From Shiella aurantiaca (GTDB lineage: Bacteria; Bacteroidota; Bacteroidia; Cytophagales; Cyclobacteriaceae), in NCBI GenBank assembly GCA_030412945.1, contig JAUHJS010000004.1, forward strand, positions 248,001-312,000: a DNA stretch of 64,000 bases. The letters run 5' to 3'. The notes below the pieces were generated by a model that was not told the origin of the DNA, ran no database searches, and worked only from the letters and a program-made list of their open reading frames with translations. The translations under genes and the position numbers were made by a program. Below are positions 33,553 to 41,989 of this stretch, piece by piece; positions within the stretch are counted from its first letter, which is position 1, and each line of letters opens with the position of its first letter.

Positions 33553-34865
33553 AAAAAATAGTACTTTTCTCACTTATAGCGCTTTTGCACTTTGCTTGTA
33601 AAGAAGAGGAGATCGCTCCTCAGCAATCAGCCGTAGAAACTCTTGACCATACTTTGGCCACCAAATGGTTTGACCTCCAACTGAAGCTTACCCTGCAGTC
33701 TGCTGGTTTCGTCCCACCAGTTGTCTCAAGAGCATTTGCCTATTCCTCACTGGCTTTATATGAAGGCATACAGCCCGGTACGTCAAAGTATGCTTCCATT
33801 CTACCTATGCTAAACTCAGCCCCAACCTATACCATAGACCCTGACATAGAATATTATTGGCCAGCGGTGGGCAATGCAGCAGTTGCCGAGATGGTTCGAT
33901 TTATGTTTGACAATTCCCCTACCACACTTTTGCCTGAAATTGATTCTCTTGAACAGTCATTTGAAGAGGAATATGCCAAAGAAGTAAATAATGAAACCTT
34001 GATCCGTTCAATTGAAAAAGGAAAAGACCTTGCACTTTTACTGTACAATTGGTCATTAACCGATGGTGGTCATCGGGCATATAATCGCTTGTTTCCAAGT
34101 TCATATATTCCACCCATTGGTACAGGCCTTTGGACCCCCACCAACTCAGGAAGAGCTTTATTACCGTATTGGGGAGAAAACAGACCATTTATTAAGGGGC
34201 TTTTGGAGCTGTCAGCATCTCCCGGCCCTCCAAATTATTCTGAAGACCCTTCCTCTGAATTTTATAGTGAAGCTAATGAGGTCTATGAAGTGAGCAAAAA
34301 TCTAACAGAAGAACAAAAGTTAATAGCCTACTATTGGGCCGATGATCCTTTGGTAACATTCACTCCACCCGGCCATTCGGTAAGCATTCTTGGACAATTG
34401 CTTGAAAAAGAAAAAGCCTCCTTAGACTTTTCGGCATATGCCTATTTATTGCTTGGAATAGCCCAGGCAGACATTTTCATTGCTTGTTGGAAATCCAAAT
34501 ATTCAAGCAATTTACTAAGGCCGATTACTTACATACAGCAACATATCGACCCTTTGTGGAATAGTTATATCGTAACGCCCCCATTTCCGGAGTATACCTC
34601 CGGCCATTCCTCACAATCTGGGGCTTCGGCTAGAGTTTTCACTCATCTATTTGGAGAAGACTATGCTTTTGTAGACCGAACGCACGATAAATTGGACCTA
34701 GGTTTCCCTAATAGATCTTTTTCAAACTTTTATGAAATGGCCGAAGAGGCCGGCATGTCACGCATATACGGTGGGATTCATTTTAACTCAGGAAATATCC
34801 ATGGCCGTGAGCAAGGGTTTAAGGTAGCAGATGCCTTGTTGAGTCTGGAGATACGAAACCAATAA
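33549..34865 (+). CDS. Vanadium-dependent haloperoxidase / PAP2-superfamily lipoprotein
   Basis: A 438-residue lipoprotein (signal MKKIVLFSLIALLHFAC, lipid on Cys17). The C-terminal half has the three parts of the vanadate/phosphate pocket: SNLLRPITYIQ, PPFPEYTSGHSSQSG and SRIYGGIHFNSGN with the catalytic His. Family members are haloperoxidases or acid phosphatases; the choice cannot be made by eye. It overlaps the FG-GAP gene by ATGA, so they are one transcript, a combination repeatedly seen in Bacteroidota genomes. Codon use is AT-rich relative to the core genes, consistent with a mobile accessory block. Confidence 0.88.
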   Translation: MKKIVLFSLIALLHFACKEEEIAPQQSAVETLDHTLATKWFDLQLKLTLQSAGFVPPVVSRAFAYSSLALYEGIQPGTSKYASILPMLNSAPTYTIDPDIEYYWPAVGNAAVAEMVRFMFDNSPTTLLPEIDSLEQSFEEEYAKEVNNETLIRSIEKGKDLALLLYNWSLTDGGHRAYNRLFPSSYIPPIGTGLWTPTNSGRALLPYWGENRPFIKGLLELSASPGPPNYSEDPSSEFYSEANEVYEVSKNLTEEQKLIAYYWADDPLVTFTPPGHSVSILGQLLEKEKASLDFSAYAYLLLGIAQADIFIACWKSKYSSNLLRPITYIQQHIDPLWNSYIVTPPFPEYTSGHSSQSGASARVFTHLFGEDYAFVDRTHDKLDLGFPNRSFSNFYEMAEEAGMSRIYGGIHFNSGNIHGREQGFKVADALLSLEIRNQ

Positions 34866-35203
34866 ATTTTGGCCATTTAAGCACAGTGGAAGCTAGTTGA
34901 ATCAGCTTAATATTAATATACTCTAAATCAATCTAGTTTTTCTTTGTATTATTTCTCTGTTCGGTTCTTATTGGATGCGCTTACCAATGCTATTGCACAA
35001 TTGCTCCCGTGAATGAAAATTACAGACTCCTTAACGGTATTCTTATTGGAAACCCTGACATCAAATTCTTTAAAAGTATCTTACCTTTCACCTCAAATTT
35101 TTTTTTCATGATACACGTTCAGAAAACCACGTGTAGTAAGCCAATCTTATTCATACTCATATGTTTGCGTCATTGAATCCATCCACCTCCGTTTGCTAAT
35201 GGT
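34866..35203. other. Gene-free stretch before the PiT remnant
   Basis: AT-rich, with no ORF of useful length and no recognisable RNA. It lies between the haloperoxidase gene and a transporter remnant and looks like decayed DNA. Confidence 0.5.
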
Positions 35204-35302
35204 ATGACTGATAGCTGCTTGAGATTTGAATTTATCAACGGATTTCATGATACGGCAAATGCGGTGGGCACGTTTATCTGCATAAACCCTCTCAAAAAAT
35301 GA
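35204..35302 (+). pseudogene. Remnant of a PiT-family phosphate permease
   Basis: The frame from an ATG at 35204 reads MTDSCLRFEFINGFHDTANA, then VGTFICINPLKK and a stop (32 residues). The segment FEFINGFHDTANAVGT is the hallmark N-terminal motif of PiT inorganic phosphate transporters (NGxxDxANAxxT). The rest of a 300-700-residue permease is absent, so this is a relic. It sits in the decayed stretch between the tRNA-side accessory block and the kdp locus. Confidence 0.75.
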
Positions 35303-35413
35303 CTTGGTTTCACCTTATTATTTGTTAAGTCAAAAGACAAATCAATACGTATAGTAATACATTTTCTAGGAAATGGGCTGTTTAAGCTCGGAAAGTAACT
35401 AATTTAGGCCTTA

Positions 35414-36748
35414 ATGAGCAACACAATCCTAATAATTGATGATGAAAAGGACATTCGAAGCCTACTCGCAAAGACCTTGGAATATGAAGGCTACGATGTG
35501 TTGACTGCTGACCGAGCAAAGAGCGGTATTCGTTTGCTTAAAGAGCAGCAGATTTACGTTGTTATCTGTGATGTCAAGCTGCCTGATGCTAGTGGCATTG
35601 ATTTAGCCAAAGAAATCAAAGAACTGTCGCCCGAAACCGAGGTGATTTGCCTTACTGCCTATGGAAATATTCAAGACGGTGTGCAAGCCATGAAAAACGG
35701 AGCATTTGATTACCTTGTAAAAGGCGATGACAATACCAAAATTATCCCTCTTGTTAGCAAAGCAGAAGAAAAGTCCAGACTACAATTTAGGATCAAAGAG
35801 CTGGAGAATAAGGTAAATGCAAAGTATGACTTTGACAGAATCATTGGCAAATCCCCTTTCATTCTGGAAGCAATAGCTCTGGCAAAAAAAGTGGCGCCAT
35901 CGGATGCCACAGTATTGCTTACCGGACCCACGGGTACCGGAAAAGAGGTCTTCGCTCAAGCCATCCATTCAGCTAGTACTAGGCAAAAGCAAGCTTTTGT
36001 GGCGGTAAACTGTAGTGCCTTTGGGAAAGACCTACTGGAAAGTGAATTGTTCGGATATAAAGCTGGAGCGTTTACGGGAGCGATTAAGGACAAAAAAGGC
36101 TTATTTGAGGAAGCTAACAACGGCACTATTTTTCTGGATGAAATTGGAGAGCTTAACCTCGACTTACAGGCTAAACTACTAAGGGTACTGGAATCAGGAA
36201 CCTTCTTGAAATTGGGCGATACCAAAGAGTCGAAGGTTAATGTACGGATTATAGCCGCAACCAACCGAAACTTGGAAGAAGAAAGCCTACAAGAAAAATT
36301 CAGGGAAGATTTGTTTTACCGACTGTCCGTATTTCAGATAAAACTACCAGCCCTTAATGACCGAAAGGAGGATATCCCAATCTTAACTGAACATTTCGCT
36401 GCTCAATTTGCCAGCAAAACCGGAAAAAAAATCAATAGTATTTCGCATGACTATACGGATGCTTTGAAGAAACATTCGTGGAGAGGTAATATTCGTGAAT
36501 TACGGAATATTGTGGAGCGTTCAGTAATTCTCTGTGAAGGAGATAGGCTGACTAAAGCGGTACTGCCACTGGATTTTGAAGTGAATAAACCCGGGACTTC
36601 ATACGGTATGTTTGATCTTAAGGAAGTTGAAAAGGAGCATATCAAAAAAGTGTTGGAACACACAAAAGGCAATAAAACTAAAACCTCCAATTTATTGGGT
36701 ATAGGGCTTACTACGCTTTATCGGAAACTGGATGAGTATGGCTTGTAA
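35414..36748 (+). CDS. NtrC-type sigma-54-dependent response regulator
   Basis: A 444-residue activator with three domains. The receiver (1-120) has phospho-acceptor Asp53 in ICDVKLPD and Lys103 in DYLVKG. The AAA+ domain has Walker A GPTGTGKE (171-178), the sigma-54-contacting GAFTGA loop (218-223) and Walker B GTIFLDEIGEL. A Fis-type helix-turn-helix closes the protein (TKTSNLLGIGLTTLYRKLDEYGL). It lies just before the kdp genes, and a histidine kinase gene closes that operon, so the two probably form the pair controlling potassium uptake. A terminator follows the stop. Confidence 0.93.
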   Translation: MSNTILIIDDEKDIRSLLAKTLEYEGYDVLTADRAKSGIRLLKEQQIYVVICDVKLPDASGIDLAKEIKELSPETEVICLTAYGNIQDGVQAMKNGAFDYLVKGDDNTKIIPLVSKAEEKSRLQFRIKELENKVNAKYDFDRIIGKSPFILEAIALAKKVAPSDATVLLTGPTGTGKEVFAQAIHSASTRQKQAFVAVNCSAFGKDLLESELFGYKAGAFTGAIKDKKGLFEEANNGTIFLDEIGELNLDLQAKLLRVLESGTFLKLGDTKESKVNVRIIAATNRNLEEESLQEKFREDLFYRLSVFQIKLPALNDRKEDIPILTEHFAAQFASKTGKKINSISHDYTDALKKHSWRGNIRELRNIVERSVILCEGDRLTKAVLPLDFEVNKPGTSYGMFDLKEVEKEHIKKVLEHTKGNKTKTSNLLGIGLTTLYRKLDEYGL

Positions 36749-36790
36749 AGAACCTTGTTAAAACTCCATATTACCCCCACCCATTTTGAA

Positions 36791-36817
36791 AAACCCTTTC
36801 ATTTTGAAAGGGTTTTT
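36791..36817 (+). terminator. Terminator between the regulator gene and kdp operon
   Basis: AAACCCTTTC and GAAAGGGTTT pair perfectly around ATTTT, followed by a T-rich tail. It separates regulator transcription from kdp. Confidence 0.88.
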
Positions 36818-36944
36818 ATTTCCCCTCTATTTAACCAGATCTGCCAATAATCGATTTTTACAACTGAAATACAGATAGTTAAATCCCGCCTAAGCATTAT
36901 CGGCATTTGAATTGGTAAAGTCATGCCAAACATTTGATCGAATA

Positions 36945-37046
36945 ATGGAAACACTCTCAATTTTCTCAATGATCCTTCTGGCGGCAGCCATATTCGGACT
37001 GCTATACAGGTCGGTTAACTCTTTCAACAACCTCTTAAAAAAGTAA
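36945..37046 (+). CDS. 33-residue membrane peptide at the head of the kdp operon
   Basis: An ORF of 33 codons: METLSIFSMI, then LLAAAIFGLLYRSV (a single membrane helix) and a short basic tail ending LLKK. It ends 4 bases before kdpF. It resembles KdpF in size and topology but has no recognisable KdpF end motif (NPEKF). It may be a second small Kdp subunit or regulator of the complex. Being cotranscribed and in the right frame for a helix supports it as a real gene, but no family name is known to me. Confidence 0.65.
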   Translation: METLSIFSMILLAAAIFGLLYRSVNSFNNLLKK

Positions 37047-37050
37047 GTCC

Positions 37051-37128
37051 ATGATAGCACTACTCATTGTCTCTGTAGCCGCTTTTGGCTACCTGTTTTA
37101 CGCGATTATAAACCCTGAAAAATTCTAA
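37051..37128 (+). CDS. kdpF: KdpF, small subunit of the potassium-transporting ATPase
   Basis: A 25-residue single-helix peptide: MIALLIVSVAAFGYLFYAII and then NPEKF at the end. The length, hydrophobic helix and the PE(K/R)F ending match KdpF, which stabilises the KdpABC complex. It sits 4 bases before kdpA, its usual place. It is too short for most gene callers. Confidence 0.88.
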   Translation: MIALLIVSVAAFGYLFYAIINPEKF

Positions 37129-37132
37129 AAAA

Positions 37133-38827
37133 ATGAATACAGAAATACTAGGAGTTATACTCATATTCCTGCTTTCCGTAGCACTGGCTTGGCCGCTCGG
37201 GAAGTACATGGTCAAAGTCTTCCGGGGCGACAAGACCTGGTCAGACTTTATGTCTCCGTTGGAGCGATTAGTCTTTAAGCTCTCGGGCATCGACCCAAAT
37301 CAGCCCATGGACTGGAAACAGAACCTGAAAGCTCTTTTGGGAATCAATATATTCTTTTTCCTTTTTGCCTTCATTGCCCTAGCCTTCCAAAGCCTTCATC
37401 CGTTTTGGAACCCGGTAGGTATTGGCAACTGGGAACCCACGTTGGCTTTCAATACAGCAGTAAGTTTTACCACTAATACTAACTTACAACACTATAGTGG
37501 CGAAACAGGAGCCTCCTATTTTACCCAATTGTTGGTTTTCTGCTGGTTGCAGTTTGTAAGTGCCGCTACCGGTATTGCCGCTTGTGCATTACTTTTTCAA
37601 GGCTTAAAGAATAAGACAGGCAGCAACCTGGGCAACTTTTATAATCTAATGATGAAAAGTTGTACCCGTATCTTATTGCCTTTAGCCATTGTTTTGTCTT
37701 TAATCTTGACGATCAATGGATCCACTACCAATTTTGATGGCCTACAGGAGGTCACTACGTTGGAAGGTGAAACGATTCAAGTCGCTGGTGGTCCAACTGC
37801 ACCCATGGTCGCTATCAAGCAGCTAGGAACGAATGGAGGAGGATATTTTGGACCAAATTCCACACACCCCTTCGAGAACCCTAACTATCTCACGAACATT
37901 GCCGAGAATATCGCCATCCTGCTTATTCCTATGGCTTTGGTATTTGCCTTCGGGTTCTATTTGAATCGGAAGAAGCTGGCAATGCTATTCTTTGCAGTAA
38001 TGTCCATACTGTTCATCGCTTTTGTAGCCATTTCGGTTTCGGAAGAAATGAACGGCAACCCCGCTTTTACGGAAATGGGACTGGCAGCAAACCAGTCGAA
38101 TATGGAAGGTAAAGAAGTCCGGTTTGGACCAGCAGCCTCCTCGCTGTGGGGCGTTTCCACCACGGCCACTTCCAACGGATCGGTCAACTCCATGCATGAT
38201 AGTCACACACCACTTTCGGGAGGAATATTCCTGCTAGACATGATGATAAATGCAGTCTATGGAGGAGTGGGTGTCGGCTTTATCAACTTCTTTGTGTTCG
38301 TCATAGTGGCGGTATTCATAGCCGGGCAAATGATTGGGCGAACTCCAGATCTGTTAGGTAAAAAGATAGAAGCCCGTGAAGTGAAGATTGCCGCATTGGT
38401 AGTAATCCTCCACCCGCTTTTAATTCTGGTAGGTACGGCTTTGGCCAGCTACGGTATTGTTCAAAATCCTGAATATGGTTGGCTAAATAATCCATCATTC
38501 CACGGATTTTCAGAAATGCTGTATGAGAACACCTCAGCTGCTGCCAATAACGGTTCAGGCTTTGAAGGCTTGGGTGATAATACACAATTCTGGAATATTC
38601 TTACAGGTATCATCATGCTGTTGGGGCGTTACCTGCCAATCATCGGGCCATTAGCCATTGTAGGTTCGTTGGCAGCTAAAAAACCTGTACCAACAACATC
38701 AGGCTCATTACAATTAGATAGCCCTGCTTTCGGTGCAGTACTGATTTCTGTAATCCTTATTGTAGCAGCCCTAGCATTCTTTCCAGCTTTAGCTCTCGGA
38801 CCATTGGCTGAATACTTTACCTTTTAA
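37133..38827 (+). CDS. kdpA: Potassium-transporting ATPase subunit A
   Basis: Potassium-binding channel-like subunit of the KdpFABC P-type ATPase complex. The 564 residues span about ten membrane helices. Visible filter-like signatures include TAVSFTTNTNLQHYSGE (about residues 105-121) and LGTNGGGYFGPNSTHPFENP, both strongly conserved in KdpA. The protein length equals the family norm. It follows kdpF and precedes kdpB by 11 bases. Confidence 0.97.
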   Translation: MNTEILGVILIFLLSVALAWPLGKYMVKVFRGDKTWSDFMSPLERLVFKLSGIDPNQPMDWKQNLKALLGINIFFFLFAFIALAFQSLHPFWNPVGIGNWEPTLAFNTAVSFTTNTNLQHYSGETGASYFTQLLVFCWLQFVSAATGIAACALLFQGLKNKTGSNLGNFYNLMMKSCTRILLPLAIVLSLILTINGSTTNFDGLQEVTTLEGETIQVAGGPTAPMVAIKQLGTNGGGYFGPNSTHPFENPNYLTNIAENIAILLIPMALVFAFGFYLNRKKLAMLFFAVMSILFIAFVAISVSEEMNGNPAFTEMGLAANQSNMEGKEVRFGPAASSLWGVSTTATSNGSVNSMHDSHTPLSGGIFLLDMMINAVYGGVGVGFINFFVFVIVAVFIAGQMIGRTPDLLGKKIEAREVKIAALVVILHPLLILVGTALASYGIVQNPEYGWLNNPSFHGFSEMLYENTSAAANNGSGFEGLGDNTQFWNILTGIIMLLGRYLPIIGPLAIVGSLAAKKPVPTTSGSLQLDSPAFGAVLISVILIVAALAFFPALALGPLAEYFTF

Positions 38828-38838
38828 CTATTAGTAAG

Positions 38839-40875
38839 ATGACAAAGAATCAAAATACATCCTTGTTCACAGCTGAGACGGTTAGCCAGGCCATGGCTCA
38901 GTCTTTCGTGAAGCTCAAACCCGCTTTGATGATTAAAAATCCGGTGATGTTTACCGTGGAGTTGGGCACAGTAATTATGCTGATTGTGACCATTCTTTCA
39001 GGCTTTACTACGAATGAAAGCTTGGGAAGTGTGGGGTATAATACCGTGATTACACTCCTGCTTTTTGTAACCGTTCTTTTCGGGAATTTCGCGGAGGCTA
39101 TTGCTGAAGCGCGGGGCAAAGCACAAGCGGACACCCTTCGTAAAACCAGAAAGGAAACCAAGGCTAAACGCCTAAATGATGATGGTTCTATCACTGAAAC
39201 CAGCTCATCGGACCTTAAGAAAGGTGATATATTTCTCGTTGAAGAAGGGGATGTTATCCCTGCAGATGGGGAAATTATCGAGGGGCTTGCTTCTATAGAT
39301 GAATCGGCCATTACCGGAGAGTCAGCTCCTGTAATCAGGGAGGCAGAGACCGACCATAACAGTGTAATTGGAGGTACTAAAGTTCTTTCTGACCAAATCA
39401 AAGTACAGGTGATTACCGAACCGGGTGAAAGCTTCCTGGACAAAATGATTTCCTTAGTGGAAGGAGCCAACCGCCAAAAAACACCTAATGAAATCGCATT
39501 GACCATTTTGCTGGCCAGCTTTACCATGGTCTTTTTGATTGTAACCATCACCTTGCAACCTTTTGCAGATTACGCCAATACACCCATTGCCATAGCGGCC
39601 TTGATTTCACTTTTCGTTTGTTTGATACCTACCACCATTGGTGGACTGTTATCCGCTATCGGGATTGCCGGTATGGACAGAGCTTTGAGAGCTAATATCA
39701 TTGCCAAATCGGGTAAGGCGGTAGAAACTGCCGGGGATATTGACACGCTGCTGTTGGATAAGACAGGTACAATAACCATTGGTAATAGGAAAGCCACCGG
39801 TTTCTTCAACCTCAATGGCAAGGCAGATGAAGAATTTGTTCGTTTAGCCGTACTCAGCTCACTATCCGATAATACCCCAGAGGGTAAATCCATATTAAAA
39901 CTAGCAAAAAAACAAAATGTAACGGTAGAGAAAAACTCAGTCGGTGATGCCTCCTTTATCAAGTTCAGTGCGGAAACCCGTATGAGTGGAGTTGATCTTC
40001 CTGATGGAAGGAAAGTTAGAAAAGGTGCCTGGGATGCGATCTACAAATGGTCCGACAACAAAACAGACCTTGAGAAACTGGAGGAAAAAGTAAAGGAAAT
40101 CTCAAACAACGGAGGTACTCCACTGGCCCTAGCAGTAGATAAAAAAGCCTTGGGAGTGATTCAGTTGGAGGACATCATTAAACCCGGCATTCAGGAACGT
40201 TTTGCACGCCTGAGAAAGATGGGTGTAAAAACGGTAATGGTAACGGGTGATAACCCGCTTACAGCTAAATACATTGCAGAAAAGGCTGGTGTAGATGACT
40301 TTATTGCAGAAGCAAAACCAGAGGACAAACTGGAGTACATTAAAAAGGAGCAGGAACAGGGTAAGCTGGTAGCCATGATGGGTGACGGTACCAACGATGC
40401 TCCGGCATTGGCTCAGGCAGATGTTGGGGTAGCCATGAACAGCGGTACGCAAGCTGCCAAAGAAGCCTCCAATATGGTAGACCTGGACAGTGATCCAACC
40501 AAGCTTTTAGAGGTGATTGAGATTGGAAAGCAATTACTGATAACACGAGGGAATGTAACTACTTTCTCTATTGCTAACGATGTGGCAAAGTATTTTGCTA
40601 TCGTGCCGGCCTTGTTTGCCGCTTCTATTCCCGGATTGAATGCGATGAATATCATGAATCTGGCCACACCTGAATCAGCCATTTTATCAGCAGTGATTTT
40701 CAACGCTATCATTATTCCATTGCTGATTCCATTGGCATTAAGAGGTGTCAAGTACCGTCCGGTAGGAGCTTCCACCTTATTGACCAGAAACCTGCTGGTG
40801 TATGGTTTGGGAGGAATTATCGTGCCATTTATCGGAATTAAGGCCATTGATCTTTTGGTAAATAGTTTACTGTGA
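38839..40875 (+). CDS. kdpB: Potassium-transporting ATPase subunit B
   Basis: Catalytic P-type ATPase subunit of Kdp, 678 residues. The phosphorylated aspartate is Asp307 in LLLDKTGTITIGN. Also seen are the actuator-domain TGES at 159-162, the hinge MGDGTNDAPALAQADVGVAMNSGTQAAKEA, and KdpB-typical helix segments with LIPTTIGGLLSAIG. All motifs are intact. Its stop codon begins the flank of an inserted antisense gene. Confidence 0.97.
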   Translation: MTKNQNTSLFTAETVSQAMAQSFVKLKPALMIKNPVMFTVELGTVIMLIVTILSGFTTNESLGSVGYNTVITLLLFVTVLFGNFAEAIAEARGKAQADTLRKTRKETKAKRLNDDGSITETSSSDLKKGDIFLVEEGDVIPADGEIIEGLASIDESAITGESAPVIREAETDHNSVIGGTKVLSDQIKVQVITEPGESFLDKMISLVEGANRQKTPNEIALTILLASFTMVFLIVTITLQPFADYANTPIAIAALISLFVCLIPTTIGGLLSAIGIAGMDRALRANIIAKSGKAVETAGDIDTLLLDKTGTITIGNRKATGFFNLNGKADEEFVRLAVLSSLSDNTPEGKSILKLAKKQNVTVEKNSVGDASFIKFSAETRMSGVDLPDGRKVRKGAWDAIYKWSDNKTDLEKLEEKVKEISNNGGTPLALAVDKKALGVIQLEDIIKPGIQERFARLRKMGVKTVMVTGDNPLTAKYIAEKAGVDDFIAEAKPEDKLEYIKKEQEQGKLVAMMGDGTNDAPALAQADVGVAMNSGTQAAKEASNMVDLDSDPTKLLEVIEIGKQLLITRGNVTTFSIANDVAKYFAIVPALFAASIPGLNAMNIMNLATPESAILSAVIFNAIIIPLLIPLALRGVKYRPVGASTLLTRNLLVYGLGGIIVPFIGIKAIDLLVNSLL

Positions 40876-41331
40876 ATAGTAAATGGTGGTTTGTAAATGG
40901 AAACGAATCATCCGTCACTGTTCACTTTTCCTCAGAGATTTTATCAAACCATTTATGAGCTTAGAAATAACACTTAGTTCGTCAAGCAATAAATCTACCT
41001 TCTCCTTTTTGAGAAGATTCAGATCGACTGCCAACAATAGCAGTGTATCTAATTCCGCTGCTGACCCAAGAGAAATGTGCAAAAAATTGGCAAACTCTTT
41101 TTTGGTATTTCGGGCAGATCCTTCGGCAATATTTACTGGAATGGAAACGGCTGCCCGTCTTATTTGGGACGTGAGGCCAAAGGTCTCGGAAGAAGGAAAT
41201 TGCGAAGTAATCTGATACATCTCTTTAACAAAGGCGAATGATTTCTTCCAGCATTCAAGTCGTTTGTGCGGTGTAAGTGATTCCATACTATCTAGATGAC
41301 TATTAATAACAATTCACAAAAAACAATTTAC
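40872..41331. mobile_element. Four-helix-bundle insertion between kdpB and kdpC, with inverted GTRAAT-rich flanks
   Basis: The left flank holds GTGAAT (40872-40877) and GTAAAT (40879-40884 and 40893-40898). The right flank holds the same words on the opposite strand (ATTCAC 41312-41317, ATTTAC 41326-41331). The 123-aa gene lies between, antisense to the operon. The unit looks like a small selfish or inserted element; no transposase is present. Confidence 0.45.
40915..41286 (-). CDS. Four helix bundle protein (23S rRNA intervening-sequence type)
   Basis: A 123-residue helical protein of the S23/IVP family: the conserved SQIRRAAVSIPVNIAEGSARN segment is near the middle, followed by the helices EFANFLHISLGSAAELDTLLLLA. 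These proteins are encoded in 23S rRNA intervening sequences and, in Bacteroidota, scattered between genes. Here it lies antisense between kdpB and kdpC. Its function is unknown; family members form pentamers and may bind nucleic acid. The flanking sequences hold short inverted GTGAAT/GTAAAT words. Confidence 0.92.
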   Translation of the reverse strand: MESLTPHKRLECWKKSFAFVKEMYQITSQFPSSETFGLTSQIRRAAVSIPVNIAEGSARNTKKEFANFLHISLGSAAELDTLLLLAVDLNLLKKEKVDLLLDELSVISKLINGLIKSLRKSEQ

Positions 41332-41349
41332 GATTAACTGAAAAATAAT

Positions 41350-41925
41350 ATGAAATCTTTAAGAATAGCACTAGTACTCGGGTTCTCCACCATCATACTA
41401 TTTGGTGTGTTGTACCCAATGGCTATGGTGGGTATTGGCAAGGCCATACCGCATCAGGCAAATGGTTTGCCCATAGAAAAAGATGGCAAACTCATTGGAT
41501 TTGAAAATGTAGGACAGCCTTTTAGCAGCTCTCAGTACTTCTGGAGTAGACCTTCGGCAGTTGGTTATGATGCTTCCTCAACAGGTGGCTCTAACCTTGG
41601 GCCGACTAACCCGGATTTCCTTGCCTTGGTACAAGGCAGGATTGATACGCTCATTAAGTATCACCCCAAATTAAAAGTTGAGGATATACCTGTAGAAATG
41701 ATCACCGCTTCCGGAGGTGGTCTCGACCCTCACATTACCAAGCAGGGTGCTTTAATCCAAGTGAGCCGTATTGCAGAAAACCGAGGATTGGAAGTAGAAG
41801 CATTAAATCAATTGGTAGAAGAACATTCCGAGAGTCCTTTTCTGGGGCTATTTGGTCCAAGTGATCGTGTGAATGTTTTAAAACTCAATTTGGCCTTAGA
41901 TGAACTGGCCGCTAATCAAAACTAA
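41350..41925 (+). CDS. kdpC: Potassium-transporting ATPase subunit C
   Basis: Assembly and ATP-affinity subunit of KdpFABC, 191 residues. It has an N-terminal membrane helix (LALVLGFSTIILFGVLYPMAMVG-like, about residues 7-30) and a periplasmic domain with the KdpC patterns SQYFWSRPSAVGYDASSTGGSN, LGPTNPD and ASGGGLDPHIT. It is 474 bases from kdpB because of the inserted four-helix-bundle gene; normally the two genes touch. Confidence 0.96.
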   Translation: MKSLRIALVLGFSTIILFGVLYPMAMVGIGKAIPHQANGLPIEKDGKLIGFENVGQPFSSSQYFWSRPSAVGYDASSTGGSNLGPTNPDFLALVQGRIDTLIKYHPKLKVEDIPVEMITASGGGLDPHITKQGALIQVSRIAENRGLEVEALNQLVEEHSESPFLGLFGPSDRVNVLKLNLALDELAANQN

Positions 41926-41931
41926 AAAATT

Positions 41932-41965
41932 GGGGTGGCTCTAACTGCGACATTATCGCCACCCC
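41932..41965 (+). promoter_or_regulatory. Hairpin between kdpC and the porin gene
   Basis: GGGGTGGC (41932-41939) pairs perfectly with GCCACCCC (41958-41965) over 8 bp with an 18-base loop. No T-run follows, so it is not a classical terminator. It may mark mRNA processing or partial attenuation, giving the porin a different expression from kdpABC. Confidence 0.5.
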
Positions 41966-41989
41966 TCATGATAATTAATAAATAAAACT

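Noticed and set aside
36911..36927. Possible sigma-54 promoter (TTGGTAAAGTCATGCCA) before the kdp genes
   Set aside because: GG and GC elements are 11 bases apart instead of the strict 12, and the consensus fit is otherwise poor. An NtrC-type regulator upstream makes it tempting, but the spacing rule is normally not relaxed.
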